Assembly: GCA_022494885.1 (NCBI GenBank)
Contig: JAGVSM010003557.1
Span: 310,001 to 374,000, forward strand
DNA from: Micrasema longulum
Taxonomy: Eukaryota > Arthropoda > Insecta > Trichoptera > Brachycentridae
Direction of reading: 5' to 3'
Length of the DNA stretch: 64,000 nt
Positions 1 through 9,519 of the stretch are shown here, in pieces. The stretch's first letter is position 1, and every line of letters starts with the position of its first letter. Made by a program: the position numbers and the translations under genes. The notes beneath the pieces were generated by a model. It was not told the origin of the DNA and ran no database searches. It was given only the letters and a program-made list of their open reading frames with translations.

Positions 1-153
1 TTAATATTTCATTTAGCCCACTTAAAAGATCAGTAAGGTTAATACAATGACAGCGAAGACTTATGACTTATAACTTAGTCATAATCATTATTGTTTCCAT
101 CACATCCTGATAAATATAAGGAGACAGGTGGGTATTGTAAAATTTTATTGCAG

Positions 154-337
154 GTTCTATTTTCTGAAGGCCTATTACTACCACGTACTAGACAATGGTG
201 TGGAAGTTGTGAATTATCTTAATAAATGTCGTGCTGCCGGCGTGAAGGGAGAACTAGAAACTGTATTAACTTGGTGTAACCATGCGGAAAAGGTACGCAA
301 GAATGTAAAGTTTGGTGGCGGAGATCCATATTCATAA
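154..337 (+). CDS. Last coding exon of an unrecognised gene (partial)
   Basis: A reading frame follows a good splice acceptor (tttattgcag at 144-153) and ends at TAA 335-337, giving about 60 residues. The peptide is rich in Tyr near its start (KAYYYHVLDNG), then reads as a probable amphipathic helix (VEVVNYLNKCRAAGVKGELE) and ends FGGGDPYS. The composition is protein-like and unlike the AT-rich noise around it, which is why I call it a real terminal exon. Upstream exons would lie to the left of the window. An apparent GTG start at 128 is not used: it lies in the intron. I do not recognise the family, and no function is assigned. Confidence 0.45.
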
Positions 338-409
338 TTATAAATGTTCCGACCATCCACTCACTCTAATTACTTTGTGTTCTGAATTAAACACTCGATT
401 CTTTGATTA
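338..409. other. 3' flank of the partial gene
   Basis: Presumed 3' UTR of the exon ending at 337. No clear AATAAA signal was seen before the SINE begins. Confidence 0.3.
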
Positions 410-895
410 TCCGCCTCAAATATCAAATGGTCAGCGCATTTGCCTACCATGAAAGAGGTCTTGGGTTCGATTTCTTACTGGGTCGACAATAAATACTTAT
501 TTTGAATTGTGTTTTAACACTAGAATATTTCACAGTTCCTGGGCCTCGATTACAATGGGAAGTTAACAGAGTTATCTTTGACTGTCTATGATGAAAAATC
601 AATATTTGTGTATGAAAATGAGTATATTTGCATGAAAATTTAAAGTATCTTCATCGGTAACTTATAATTGGACATGTTTAAAAGAAAAAAATGTATGCAT
701 ATTCTGCTTTTCATACAGAAAACTTCAGTTTACTTTGTAAATAAAATTGAAAATAAATGTTAACTTCTCACTGTAATCGGTGCCCTGGACTTACACCTGA
801 AGCTTAAGACTGATTATCTTACATTCATGTTACAAAAATGATCAAAATACACTACGATTACTTACCAATGAACTATTTGGTGTGAATAAGGAACA
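410..895 (+). repeat. tRNA-headed SINE (family 1), split by a MITE
   Basis: The tRNA-like head (box A-like atggtcagcgcatttgcc, box B-like gggttcgattt) is followed by the family body, which reads ctggactt...cctgaagcttaag and ends near gaataaggaac. Six other copies lie in this window, which defines the family. The body is interrupted at 543-783 by a MITE. The anticodon-loop region of better copies (ctaccat) would correspond to a Gly-type tRNA (ACC), which is an inference. Confidence 0.75.
543..783. mobile_element. Palindromic MITE (family A) inserted in the SINE
   Basis: Terminal inverted repeats begin gcctcgattacaatgggaag on the left and match the reverse complement of the right end (gcaccgattacagtgagaag). 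The site duplication cctgg is present on both sides (538-542 and 784-788). Removing the element restores the family-1 SINE body. A related copy in reverse orientation is at 1857-2098, and a decayed one is near 61500-61690. Confidence 0.75.
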
Positions 896-1104
896 AATTT
901 AAATTAAATTCTTCCTCAATGAATACTTTTTTAATAAGTTATATCTTTATAACAAATGTATTAAATAATTAAAAAATACCTAACTGACTTCTCATAATAT
1001 TATAGATACATACTTTTTTTATTACATATTGTAATTCACCTTTTAATCAATTGAGTTTTTCTACTGACATTTCTTGGTGGAACTGCAATTTAATTATAAT
1101 TAAT

Positions 1105-1415
1105 ATATGTGTATGGTTTTATTCTACTTTTATTTATATATTTTACCAGTGACTGGGTTTCGTCGTGACCGACATCGTCAGACTGGTGATTTAAACTAAT
1201 TTCTATGTTATATAAAAGTGCAATTTGATTTAAACTTTAATTTCAACTCTTTTATTTCCATAATTATATAAAATCATGATTTACAACCCCTGCTTGCACT
1301 TGTATTAACATAGAAATTTGTTTAGTCTCCCACCAGTCTGACGATGTCTGTCACGACAAAACCCGGTCACTGGTTACAATTATAAATAAAAGTGGAATGA
1401 AACTATACATGTATT
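1105..1415. mobile_element. Foldback MITE with long arms
   Basis: The left arm (1111-1210, containing cagtgactgggtttcgtcgt and catcgtcagactggtg) is the near-perfect reverse complement of the right arm (1305-1411, containing caccagtctgacgatg and acccggtcactgg). A short AT-rich spacer lies between them. The whole unit folds back on itself and encodes no protein. Confidence 0.8.
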
Positions 1416-1566
1416 ATTATTTACCTTTTATTAAATTATTTTACCCTTTTACATAATTTATTTATTTCACCCTATTACTTTTTTTATTTGTTAAATATTT
1501 AATTTTGTAATTGTTTTCCTGATTAGGTAAGCTTGTATGGAGGGGGGAATTGCACTATTATTATTG

Positions 1567-1856
1567 TCCAGTATTGCAGCATGTCGTCGTTGCGCCGACA
1601 ATATCTGTTAAGTAACATTTTTTTAAAACATAAGGAAATAATTTAAACGATGTACCTTTTGATAATGGTTTTTTTTACAAATTTTTTTATTGATAACAAA
1701 AAGGAAAAACACGTAAGGTCATTTTTCAAAATATTTATGTATGTTTTGTTGAAACATAATTGTGTAATCTTAATGAGAAATTAAAAATACTTTTAAAAAA
1801 GAAAAATCACTTGACAGATATTGCTGGCGAAACGACGATGTGAATATCAATGGAAG
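1567..1856. mobile_element. Second foldback MITE
   Basis: Arms at about 1568-1615 and 1808-1855 pair: atgtcgtcgttgcgccgaca with the reverse complement of gctggcgaaacgacgatgtg, followed by aatatctgt on both. It abuts the family-A MITE that starts at about 1857. Confidence 0.7.
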
Positions 1857-2098
1857 GCCTGTCGTATTACAATGGCAAGTTGACAGTTATCTTCAATTCT
1901 ATCTATAAAGTAAAATTAAGTTTTCTGTATGAAAAATAGAATACACATGCAATTTTTTTCCTCAACATGTTCAATTACAGCTTACCAACGAAGATACTTA
2001 AAATTTTCATACAAATATACACATTTTCGTACATAAATTTCGATTTTACTTCATACAGTCGAAGATAACTGCGTTAACTTCCCATTTATTTTATTCCC
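1857..2098. mobile_element. MITE family A, second copy
   Basis: Its sequence is the reverse complement of the 543-783 copy: ends attacaatggcaagttgaca and gttaacttcccatt, with the same internal segment ttcatacaaatatacacatt. The right terminus is decayed. Confidence 0.7.
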
Positions 2099-2491
2099 AA
2101 AGACATGCATATTTTATAGGCCCAAAAATTTTTAATTCTTTTTTTTTTTACTGATATTTCATTGATTCCAGACTTTCAAAATTTTCCTTCTTTTAAAAAA
2201 CACGCACTATCCCGAATACAAACTAAATATATGAACTATTTTTTCTATGATATATTTTGTTGCCCTAAGGAATATTTTTATATTTTTTTTTTCTATTTTT
2301 TATTTCCTTTTTTAATTACTATAAAAAAAATACGATATAATCTTTTACAGAATATTTTATTTTCTCTTATGTTACACAAAAATTATAACTGTCTATTTAT
2401 TACAGGAGCAAAACTTCATTGACATTTTCTTGTATACCCACGAGCAGGCCATGCCTTTGTGGGATTTTTTGTTTACTATTATATTTATTTT
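2099..2491. other. AT-rich intergenic, nothing recognised
   Basis: Long T and A runs. The reading frame at 2162-2422 is Phe/Tyr/Lys-rich and looks like chance translation of T-rich DNA. Confidence 0.5.
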
Positions 2492-2752
2492 TGTCAGCCT
2501 CGCGTTGTAATGGTCAGCGCATTTGCCTACCAAGCAAGAGGTCTCGGGTTCGATTCCCGACATGGTTGATATGAAATACTTGTTTAAAAGAGTGTTTTCA
2601 CACTTGAATATTTCATAGTCCCTGGACTGGTTCCTAAAGCGTAAGACTGATCATCTTACCTTCATGTAACTAAAAATGATCAAGATACGCTGCGATTGGT
2701 TACCAATGCAGTGCCCTATGCACCATTAGGTGCGGAAAGGGAATGATGATGA
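2492..2752 (+). repeat. SINE family 1, near full length
   Basis: The head cctcgcgttgtaatggtcag and box B gggttcgattcccgacatgg are intact. The body follows with tagtccctggactgg and aagcgtaagactgatcatct, and the end is aagggaatgatgatgatatg. This is the best reference copy in the window. Confidence 0.8.
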
Positions 2753-3731
2753 TATGTATTTCATTGCTCTGTCATTATCCTTTATTTTTTTAATACTCTG
2801 TTTTACCTCTTACGTTTATTGTTAAAAAAAAATGAAAAAAATTGTAATCGGGGCCCAGCTCTTGAACGATTGTCTTCTGCTAACGGCTCTAGTAAACCAG
2901 CTGACGATCAACATCTTTATCTCAGTTTTCTGATTATGTTTCATTGAGTTTTTGTGACAGATAAACCCGAGGAGTTTTATTGTAATAAAATAATGTGTAT
3001 TGTATGTTTCCTGAATTTCTGAAATTTCAAACAACTCTGATGGCAGTAATAAGTATAAACTTTTGCAGGCTTGGAGTAACACTCTCAGTCCCTTAGAAAG
3101 AGACCACTGGGTAGTTCACAGTAAGGTGGGAAATGAGATTTTCCTTAGTGGAATTGAGACGAGCACGAATAAATTTATTCCATACACGCATCCATCTCCC
3201 CAATACAGGTTTAACTAGCACTTTCACAAATACAGTATTAGATAGAAGCTTCCATATATTTTCATATCTGAGGACTGTAAAATGTATTCTAAATGAGAGT
3301 TAACATAATTATACTGTGATTATAAAACTTTAACATTTAATATTATTATTATTAGCTCTGTAACTTAATATTTATTTTAAAAATATGTTTGTAATTATAA
3401 AATGTAATAAAAGATGAGTTTGAAAAAAATGTTCAATGCTTCATTTCTACCACCCACTTCATTATAGTTCAATAATTGGAAAGAAAAACAGAATACATAA
3501 TATTATTGTATATAGAAGTTGGTAAGTTTGGTTTTACTATTTATGTGATATTGCAATTTGAACGATTTGTTTCGGCCACTAATTTAATAATTATTCATGT
3601 TAGTAATGTACCGAAAATCTAATTTTATATTAATTAACGTTATATGGAATTTAGAGGAATCAATTTGAATTTTCTCTAGCTTTTTTTATAAATTTCAGAA
3701 AAATAAAAATATATTTTTGATGTCTTCTAGA
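2753..3731. other. Intergenic, no feature recognised
   Basis: The stretch is AT-rich. The 86-residue minus-strand frame at 2822-3082 has no recognisable motif. No repeat partner elsewhere in the window was noticed. Confidence 0.4.
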
Positions 3732-3850
3732 TTATTATTTATTTATTTCAATTTTCAAGTACAATGAATAAATACTTTGGTGGAATCATTGCTAAAAGCA
3801 ATGTCTTCCAGACTGGTCTTTAGAATTTGTAATAAAAAACAAAATATGTG
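3732..3850 (-). repeat. Probable LINE 3' tail
   Basis: On the minus strand the segment reads tggaagacattgcttttagc aatgattcc, a small hairpin (attgc/gcaat) followed by an A-rich end. Similar hairpin-plus-A-tail segments occur at 21825-21960, 33520-33665 and 40735-40875. This layout is familiar from 3' ends of insect non-LTR elements; the family assignment is an inference. Confidence 0.4.
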
Positions 3851-4672
3851 TATAAAAAATACATACATGAGAAAACCTAACTAATTTTTAAAAAACAGCT
3901 GTTTTTTTATGGTTGCGGGTGAGATTCATTTCATTAAATTATTACACCTTAAAATTAAATCCAGTTAAATTATAATCCAGTAAAATTAAATCGAATCCAG
4001 GGGTTAAATCCAGTCCTTGTCCATAAAAATCTGGACAAACTCCTACATTGTTAATATACAGTAATGTTTCAGGCGTTTTTTGGAGGTGCCTTTTTACATA
4101 AAGCGGTAGCTCAATCCAAAGTCTAGCACTTAATTAATTGGTTTTATGTAATGTATTATAAAAATCCTCTTATTAGAATATTAATTTTTGTTATGGGCGG
4201 CTATATTTTCAAAAATACACATTTATGAATATTTTTTTTATTTAAAAATAATAAAAACATTACATACCTACATCATAAAATTTTAAGTACAATACATATT
4301 TATTTATTATAACTTAGTCAATTCTAATATTTTTTATATAATCATATATAACAATACCTATACATATAAAGTATTTTAAAATGAGTAAGCGTGATAGGTA
4401 GAAACGTGAGACTGAATAATTAGCGCTAATATCAATTTTGTACAAAATTTTTCATTTCTGTACACAAAAATGTCATAAAAATAATTCAAAAATTACATTA
4501 TTTATTTTACAAACGCATTACATACTCCATAGCATAAACACCATCTTTGTACAGGCAATAATAAATATTTAAAGGAATGTTTTATTCTGAAACTGGTATT
4601 TATTTACAAATTTAATACGTGGAGATCATGGAGAGAGAGACGGAGTTTGCCACTACTATGGTTGTATTAGAA
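3851..4672. other. Intergenic, no feature recognised
   Basis: AT-rich sequence without a supported reading frame or a repeat partner that I could find. Confidence 0.4.
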
Positions 4673-5208
4673 CTATAGTCCTTAAAATATAGCTTGATTA
4701 AAATGACAGCTGCCAAACTAATGTCACTAGTGATGGGAAATTACTGATCACTGATCATGTACCGATTTTATCAGTTTTTTCATGCAAACATAAAACTCTG
4801 TTTCCGAAAATTTATATAAAAATGCAAAAGCAAGCCTATTATAGTGTGTTTAAGATAATTATTTACTAAAAAAAGACATAAAATATTTTTTTTGTGAACA
4901 ACAAATGAACTATTTTTTATTCGATCGATTTACATTGATCAATTTGTCCCATCTCTAACATTTTTGCAAAATGATGTAACCTTGTAAGAACGTCGTTAAT
5001 AATTAGGTTTATTTTAGTTTTAAAGCTGATTTTAGAAAATAATGTTGATTTATATGTCAAGCATTGTATTAAAAAAATAAATTAACATGCCAGATACTAA
5101 TGATTTTTCGTGTCAATATAAATCACTCCTTAGACATCACTACAAAGTTATGTCGTCACTTTTGCTAACAATTGTCATTCTAATTAAGCTATATTTTAAG
5201 GACTATAG
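4673..5208. mobile_element. MITE with about 55-bp terminal inverted repeats
   Basis: The left end ctatagtccttaaaatatag pairs with the right end ctatattttaaggactatag. Homology continues inward (gacagctgccaaactaatgtc against gctaacaattgtc). A second TIR element at 4729-4957 sits inside it. Confidence 0.7.
4729..4957. mobile_element. hAT-like MITE nested in 4673-5208
   Basis: Left end tagtgatgggaaattactga and right end (reverse complement) tagagatgggacaaattgat agree, and both continue into gatca. TIRs beginning TAGnGATGGGA are a common hAT type. No convincing 8-bp duplication was found. Confidence 0.5.
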
Positions 5209-5305
5209 GCATTGACATATTAATACATAGATGTGCCCTATAGAGTAAAATATGTTTAAAAGTAGTGACACGAAAATGTACCCTACTAAGTTTGTTTATT
5301 TATAC

Positions 5306-5530
5306 CAGAGCTGCATTCAACGATATGCATATGCTGCCAAAAATTAAGGAATACTCATTTTTGGTACATAAAAAAGTTTTTATTTTAACGTTAATAAATC
5401 AACATTCATTCCTTAAATTATTTATGATTTTGACCAATTTATTTCTTTTCACTGGATTTTGGGGAATGCAAAAACAATATTAACCCACATTTATTATGTT
5501 TTAAAACATACTCCTATCGGTGCACCCCTG
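5306..5530. mobile_element. hAT-like MITE (cagggGTGCA ends), copy 1
   Basis: Ends cagagctgcattcaacg and ggtgcacccctg form a TIR of the CAGGGGTGCA type. The interior (ccaatttatttcttttcactgg and neighbours) recurs at 16810-17054, 47618-47841 (reverse) and 51400-51659. Confidence 0.6.
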
Positions 5531-5551
5531 CAAGTAAGAAGAGCTTCACAA

Positions 5552-6016
5552 CAGGGAAATATCACTTTAAAAAAAAGATTTTTAATTAATAAAGGTCTAT
5601 GAAATACTTTGCAGTAAAAAAAAAATTTTTTGCTAATAAGTAGCAAATAATTAGCAAATTAATTCATTATAATTACTAATTATTAGTATCATAAAAAATA
5701 TTTTTTAATTTGTAATTTTGAATTCGCGCAAAAACGGTCATTCCATTGGCCACGCCTCTAATACGTCATGATTCATGTTTATTTGTTCCTGCCCATTCAA
5801 ATTTGTTAAGAACATTATCACGAAACTTGACGTCCCAACCACCGAGGCCAAACATGTTGCGTCTTTCTAGCAATGTATTTTTATTCAATTTCTTTTTTAC
5901 ATTTATGTATGAAAACATTTCTCCACAATATCCATATTGATTTCGAAAATATAATTAATTATTCTTAATCCATTTCATATATTTTATCAGTAATCGTAGT
6001 ATGTGATATTTCCCTA
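5552..6016. mobile_element. MITE with agggaaatatcac ends, copy 1
   Basis: Ends cagggaaatatcac and gtgatatttccctat form the TIR. The interior (tggccacgcctctaatacgt, ttgacgtcccaaccaccgag) matches the copy at 31993-32354 in reverse orientation. Confidence 0.7.
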
Positions 6017-6382
6017 TTGCGCTGCTAGAAGGTAGTTTATTGTTAGCAAAAAATAATATTTATATTAAATTAAGTCACACAATCCTTGTTACAATGTTGA
6101 TCTGAAAGGTTTTTACATGCTTTCATGACACAAGCAGGCATTTTGGTTTCGATTCTAAACATCACGCTTGTCTGGCAGTCGAAGAATGTCTAAATGCGCA
6201 TTGGACATCACTGAGCATTTTGAGGGCTCAGGGCAAGTCTATGTATATTAATATGTCAATGGTACCAGGTAATCGTTTAGAAATAGAACAAACTAACATG
6301 TGGCAACATAGAAGCGGTATCCTTTTTTGTTATTAACTGCGTGGTTTTGGTGTAACGCGAGTCTACATAGGATACAAGACTT

Positions 6383-6646
6383 TATATCTGTACCTCAGAC
6401 AGACGGATACAAATCCAAACGTCAAACGTTCAACAAAAGCCTAAAAAATCTACTTTCTCTAAGTGATTTATAATAATTTATAGCATTAATTTGTATTTTC
6501 AGTATCTTGGTACATTGGTTCTTCCATTATAAGACTTACATTTCTTCAAAATCAATGGACATGATCATAAACTGGGTACGAAAATCGAAATGTCATTTCA
6601 TCAAATTCTGGATTTGCATCCGCCTGCCTCTGAGGTACAGATATAT
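6383..6646. mobile_element. MITE with 33-bp TIRs
   Basis: Left end tatatctgtacctcagacag acggatacaaatcca pairs with right end tggatttgcatccgcctgcc tctgaggtacagatata with few mismatches. TA lies at both edges, compatible with a TA-target element. Confidence 0.7.
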
Positions 6647-9519
6647 ATGTCTATTTATTTAAAATGATGGTTTGTATTTTTTGTAATCTTTAAATGGACA
6701 TTTTCACACCGGATTTGGAAAGCATAATTTGTATGAATATGCTGGATTTTAAATACAAAAAATATTTATCCTTACTATGCGAAGAATAATTATACAAATG
6801 AAAGGATGCCAATACCGCATTAAATCTGTTTTACTGTATAAGAGCATGAGAATAGAACTTATAACAAAGAAAACAGAGACACTGTTCTGTGGCTGGTGTT
6901 ATTGTGAAAGTGACAAAAACAAAAGAAGGAATTCAATCAATAAGTCGGTTATTGGCAGTAAGCGGGAGTGCACGCTAGTTATATGACTGGCATATTCATA
7001 TTTTATCATTTATTTGGCTATAACATGCCTAAATTACATTATAATTTTTATAAATTATCGAAAAACAAAATTATTTAACAGTATGTCTCTGTTTTTTTTT
7101 TTTTTTCTCCAAATGTCTGAACTTCGGAGTATTCTGTCTTTTACTTGAGGTAACACAATGTCACATCACCGTGTGTAAAGGAATTTTGTAGCATAGCCTT
7201 TTAAGAATTAAGGAAAACTTCTAAAGGACTGCAATGAGCTTCGGAGCATCCTGTACCACACATATAACATGACTATATTCTGACTGGCATTTTTTTCCTT
7301 AATGTACTTTAAATACATTAATTTTAATTGCTTAAAAAACCAGAGCCAAATGGCCCGGTGTGTCAAATGAAATCAATGTTTTAAATTCATGATGCATTGT
7401 AAACCGATTGTGCAATCAATAAAATATTAACAATATTATTCGTAATAAGAAATTATGTATTTAAAAAAATAAAAACAATAAATAAATATTTGTTATTGTA
7501 TACACATAGATCTTTAATTAATTTTGTGTACCATTTCAAAGTTTCAAGACATAAAAATAAAAATTAAGACTGGATTTATTCCGTCAATAGTTAGATCCAC
7601 ACTCCACAACATTCTTGTAATATTTTTTGTCAATTTCATTCAAATATTTTATAATGAATATATAAAAATTCATATTCATTCATCGCTTACAACTAACTTA
7701 CCTGGCACTTTTAAACGTGACAATGTAAATATATCATAGAAAATGAGTGACAGTTGACAAAATGTGTTAATTTCTTTAGTTGAATATGCAATTTCAAGAA
7801 GGGGACGTGAAAAAAGATCCGTCTGCACCAAAAAAGACTGGACGAATGCTTTCAACTCGATGGCTGTTCTCAGGTAAAAATCCTGAATAAGGAAATGGAG
7901 TGGAGATAAATCCGCCTCGCAGTGCAGTAATTGGCGCAATGCTCGAGGTCCCTGATCGAAAACATAAATTAAAAACACAGGTTACTCTCCTACAACACGG
8001 TAAATAGGTTCCTATAAAATGCCATGTTATACGACCGTGTTGTATGAGACTCAAAGCCAGCACAAAAAGGATATGAGGTATGTTCTGAAAAAATTAAATG
8101 TATTTTTTTTATTATTGAAAATTTAATTTTTAAAATATCGCATTGTATTATGTATGTGAAAATTAAATGTTCAAATCTTTATTATTTCCAAGGAAAAATA
8201 TTGGGTAGCATTTATTAAGTTTCTCATTCAATTGCATATTCAATTGTTAAACCACATTATTTTATCACTCAGCTCAATGTTATTTCTTTCAATTTTATTT
8301 AAAGGGATTACTTAATTTCGAAATGGTAGGTTTGTTAATTGTGCATCCAAGTTTGGCAACACTAGAGTAACAAATTTCAAAATATTTAATTACACAATTT
8401 TACAGAATTGAGTTTATAGTGGCTGTATTTTAAAAAATCAGATCACAGACATAATTTAACTAGTAAGCTGATGAATTACCAGAACATACTCAAGCACATA
8501 CCATTATTTGAATGATAAATATTCAGAGTTTATAAATCTAGATCTATGTTTATGTGTTCTGATTAAAGACACAAAATTTACAGACATTGTTGAAATCACA
8601 ATCGCGTAGACGGTGAAAAGGCTAAATGACTGATGCGCAATAAAGTGAATTTTGCATGAGTCAATATCAAATCAAAAATGAGCGCAACATTTTAAAAATC
8701 AGTTCCAAAAAATGTAGGTAAGACAGGTGACATGTAAAACTGTTAGGGCTATGTAGGATAAATATCAAAAATAGATCTAAATGACAATTCGTAAAAATAA
8801 GTCAAATTTTGGGTGATATAAATTCATTGGAACGTCGAACAGGAGGATTTTTTATATAAACTCCAAGATTTATGTCCAATATCTATGGGTATGCTAAATG
8901 ACACAGCTTAAAATTCTGAGAAAATTGGTAGGTACATATATATTACAACAAAAAAAATTACAGAGGCGCTATCGGTCACTTGGTCTTTTTGCCATAGCGT
9001 AATTAATTTTTTTTTTTTTTACTATCACAACATAAATTTACTTGGTGTCATTTTGTCAAGTAAAGTTGTGATAAGTACTAGACATTGTAAAAAATTTCAA
9101 AATATATAGTAAATAACAATTTATTTATTATGTTTGTTATTGAACGATAATAATGACAGTTTTAGTCAGTGCAAGTTTCTTAGATGAGAATTGATTATTT
9201 ACATTCTTAAGAAACCCAAGTTTGGTGTTTACATTACATAATTTAAGTTAATAAATCAATGTTTTCTTTACAATTATTATCGTAGCATTACTTTAATGCC
9301 CAAAGGATAACCCGACTTGACCTCATGAGTTTCATGAAAAAATGGCTACAAAAATATAAAATAAATGTCGTCCAAAAACGAACAGTCAGATAGTTTTTTA
9401 AAATGAAATTGAAGCTTATTTTAATTTAGCACACATTTTTTTCTTCGTCGTTTGGTAGTATTGAAGTATTTTACACAAAGTTCTATAAATTTGTTAGTGA
9501 GTCAGGGGTAAATTATTAT
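6647..9519. other. Intergenic, no supported gene
   Basis: Mostly AT-rich. Overlapping frames at 7676-8063 look partly protein-like on both strands, but I see no splice context or recognisable domain. Segment 7770-7960 is less AT-rich than its surroundings and could be an old element remnant. Confidence 0.4.

Larger units (their letters stand above)
5211..6260. mobile_element. Composite DNA element with two nested MITEs
   Basis: Its terminal inverted repeats are cattgacatattaatacata (5211 on) and the reverse complement of tatgtatattaatatgtcaatg ending at about 6260, followed inward by tgccct. Inside are a hAT-like segment (5306-5530) and a second MITE (5552-6016). A shorter relative at 47371-47841, in reverse orientation, shares the terminal end, the acaaggattgtgt motif and the hAT-like segment, but lacks the 5552-6016 MITE. 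Confidence 0.6.

Noticed and set aside
2162..2422. 86-residue plus-strand frame
   Set aside because: Phe/Tyr/Lys-rich translation of T and A runs, no supporting signal.
7676..8063. Overlapping minus-strand frames of 100 and 89 residues
   Set aside because: Partly protein-like, but no splice context, no recognisable domain, and the opposite strand is similarly open; insufficient to call a gene.
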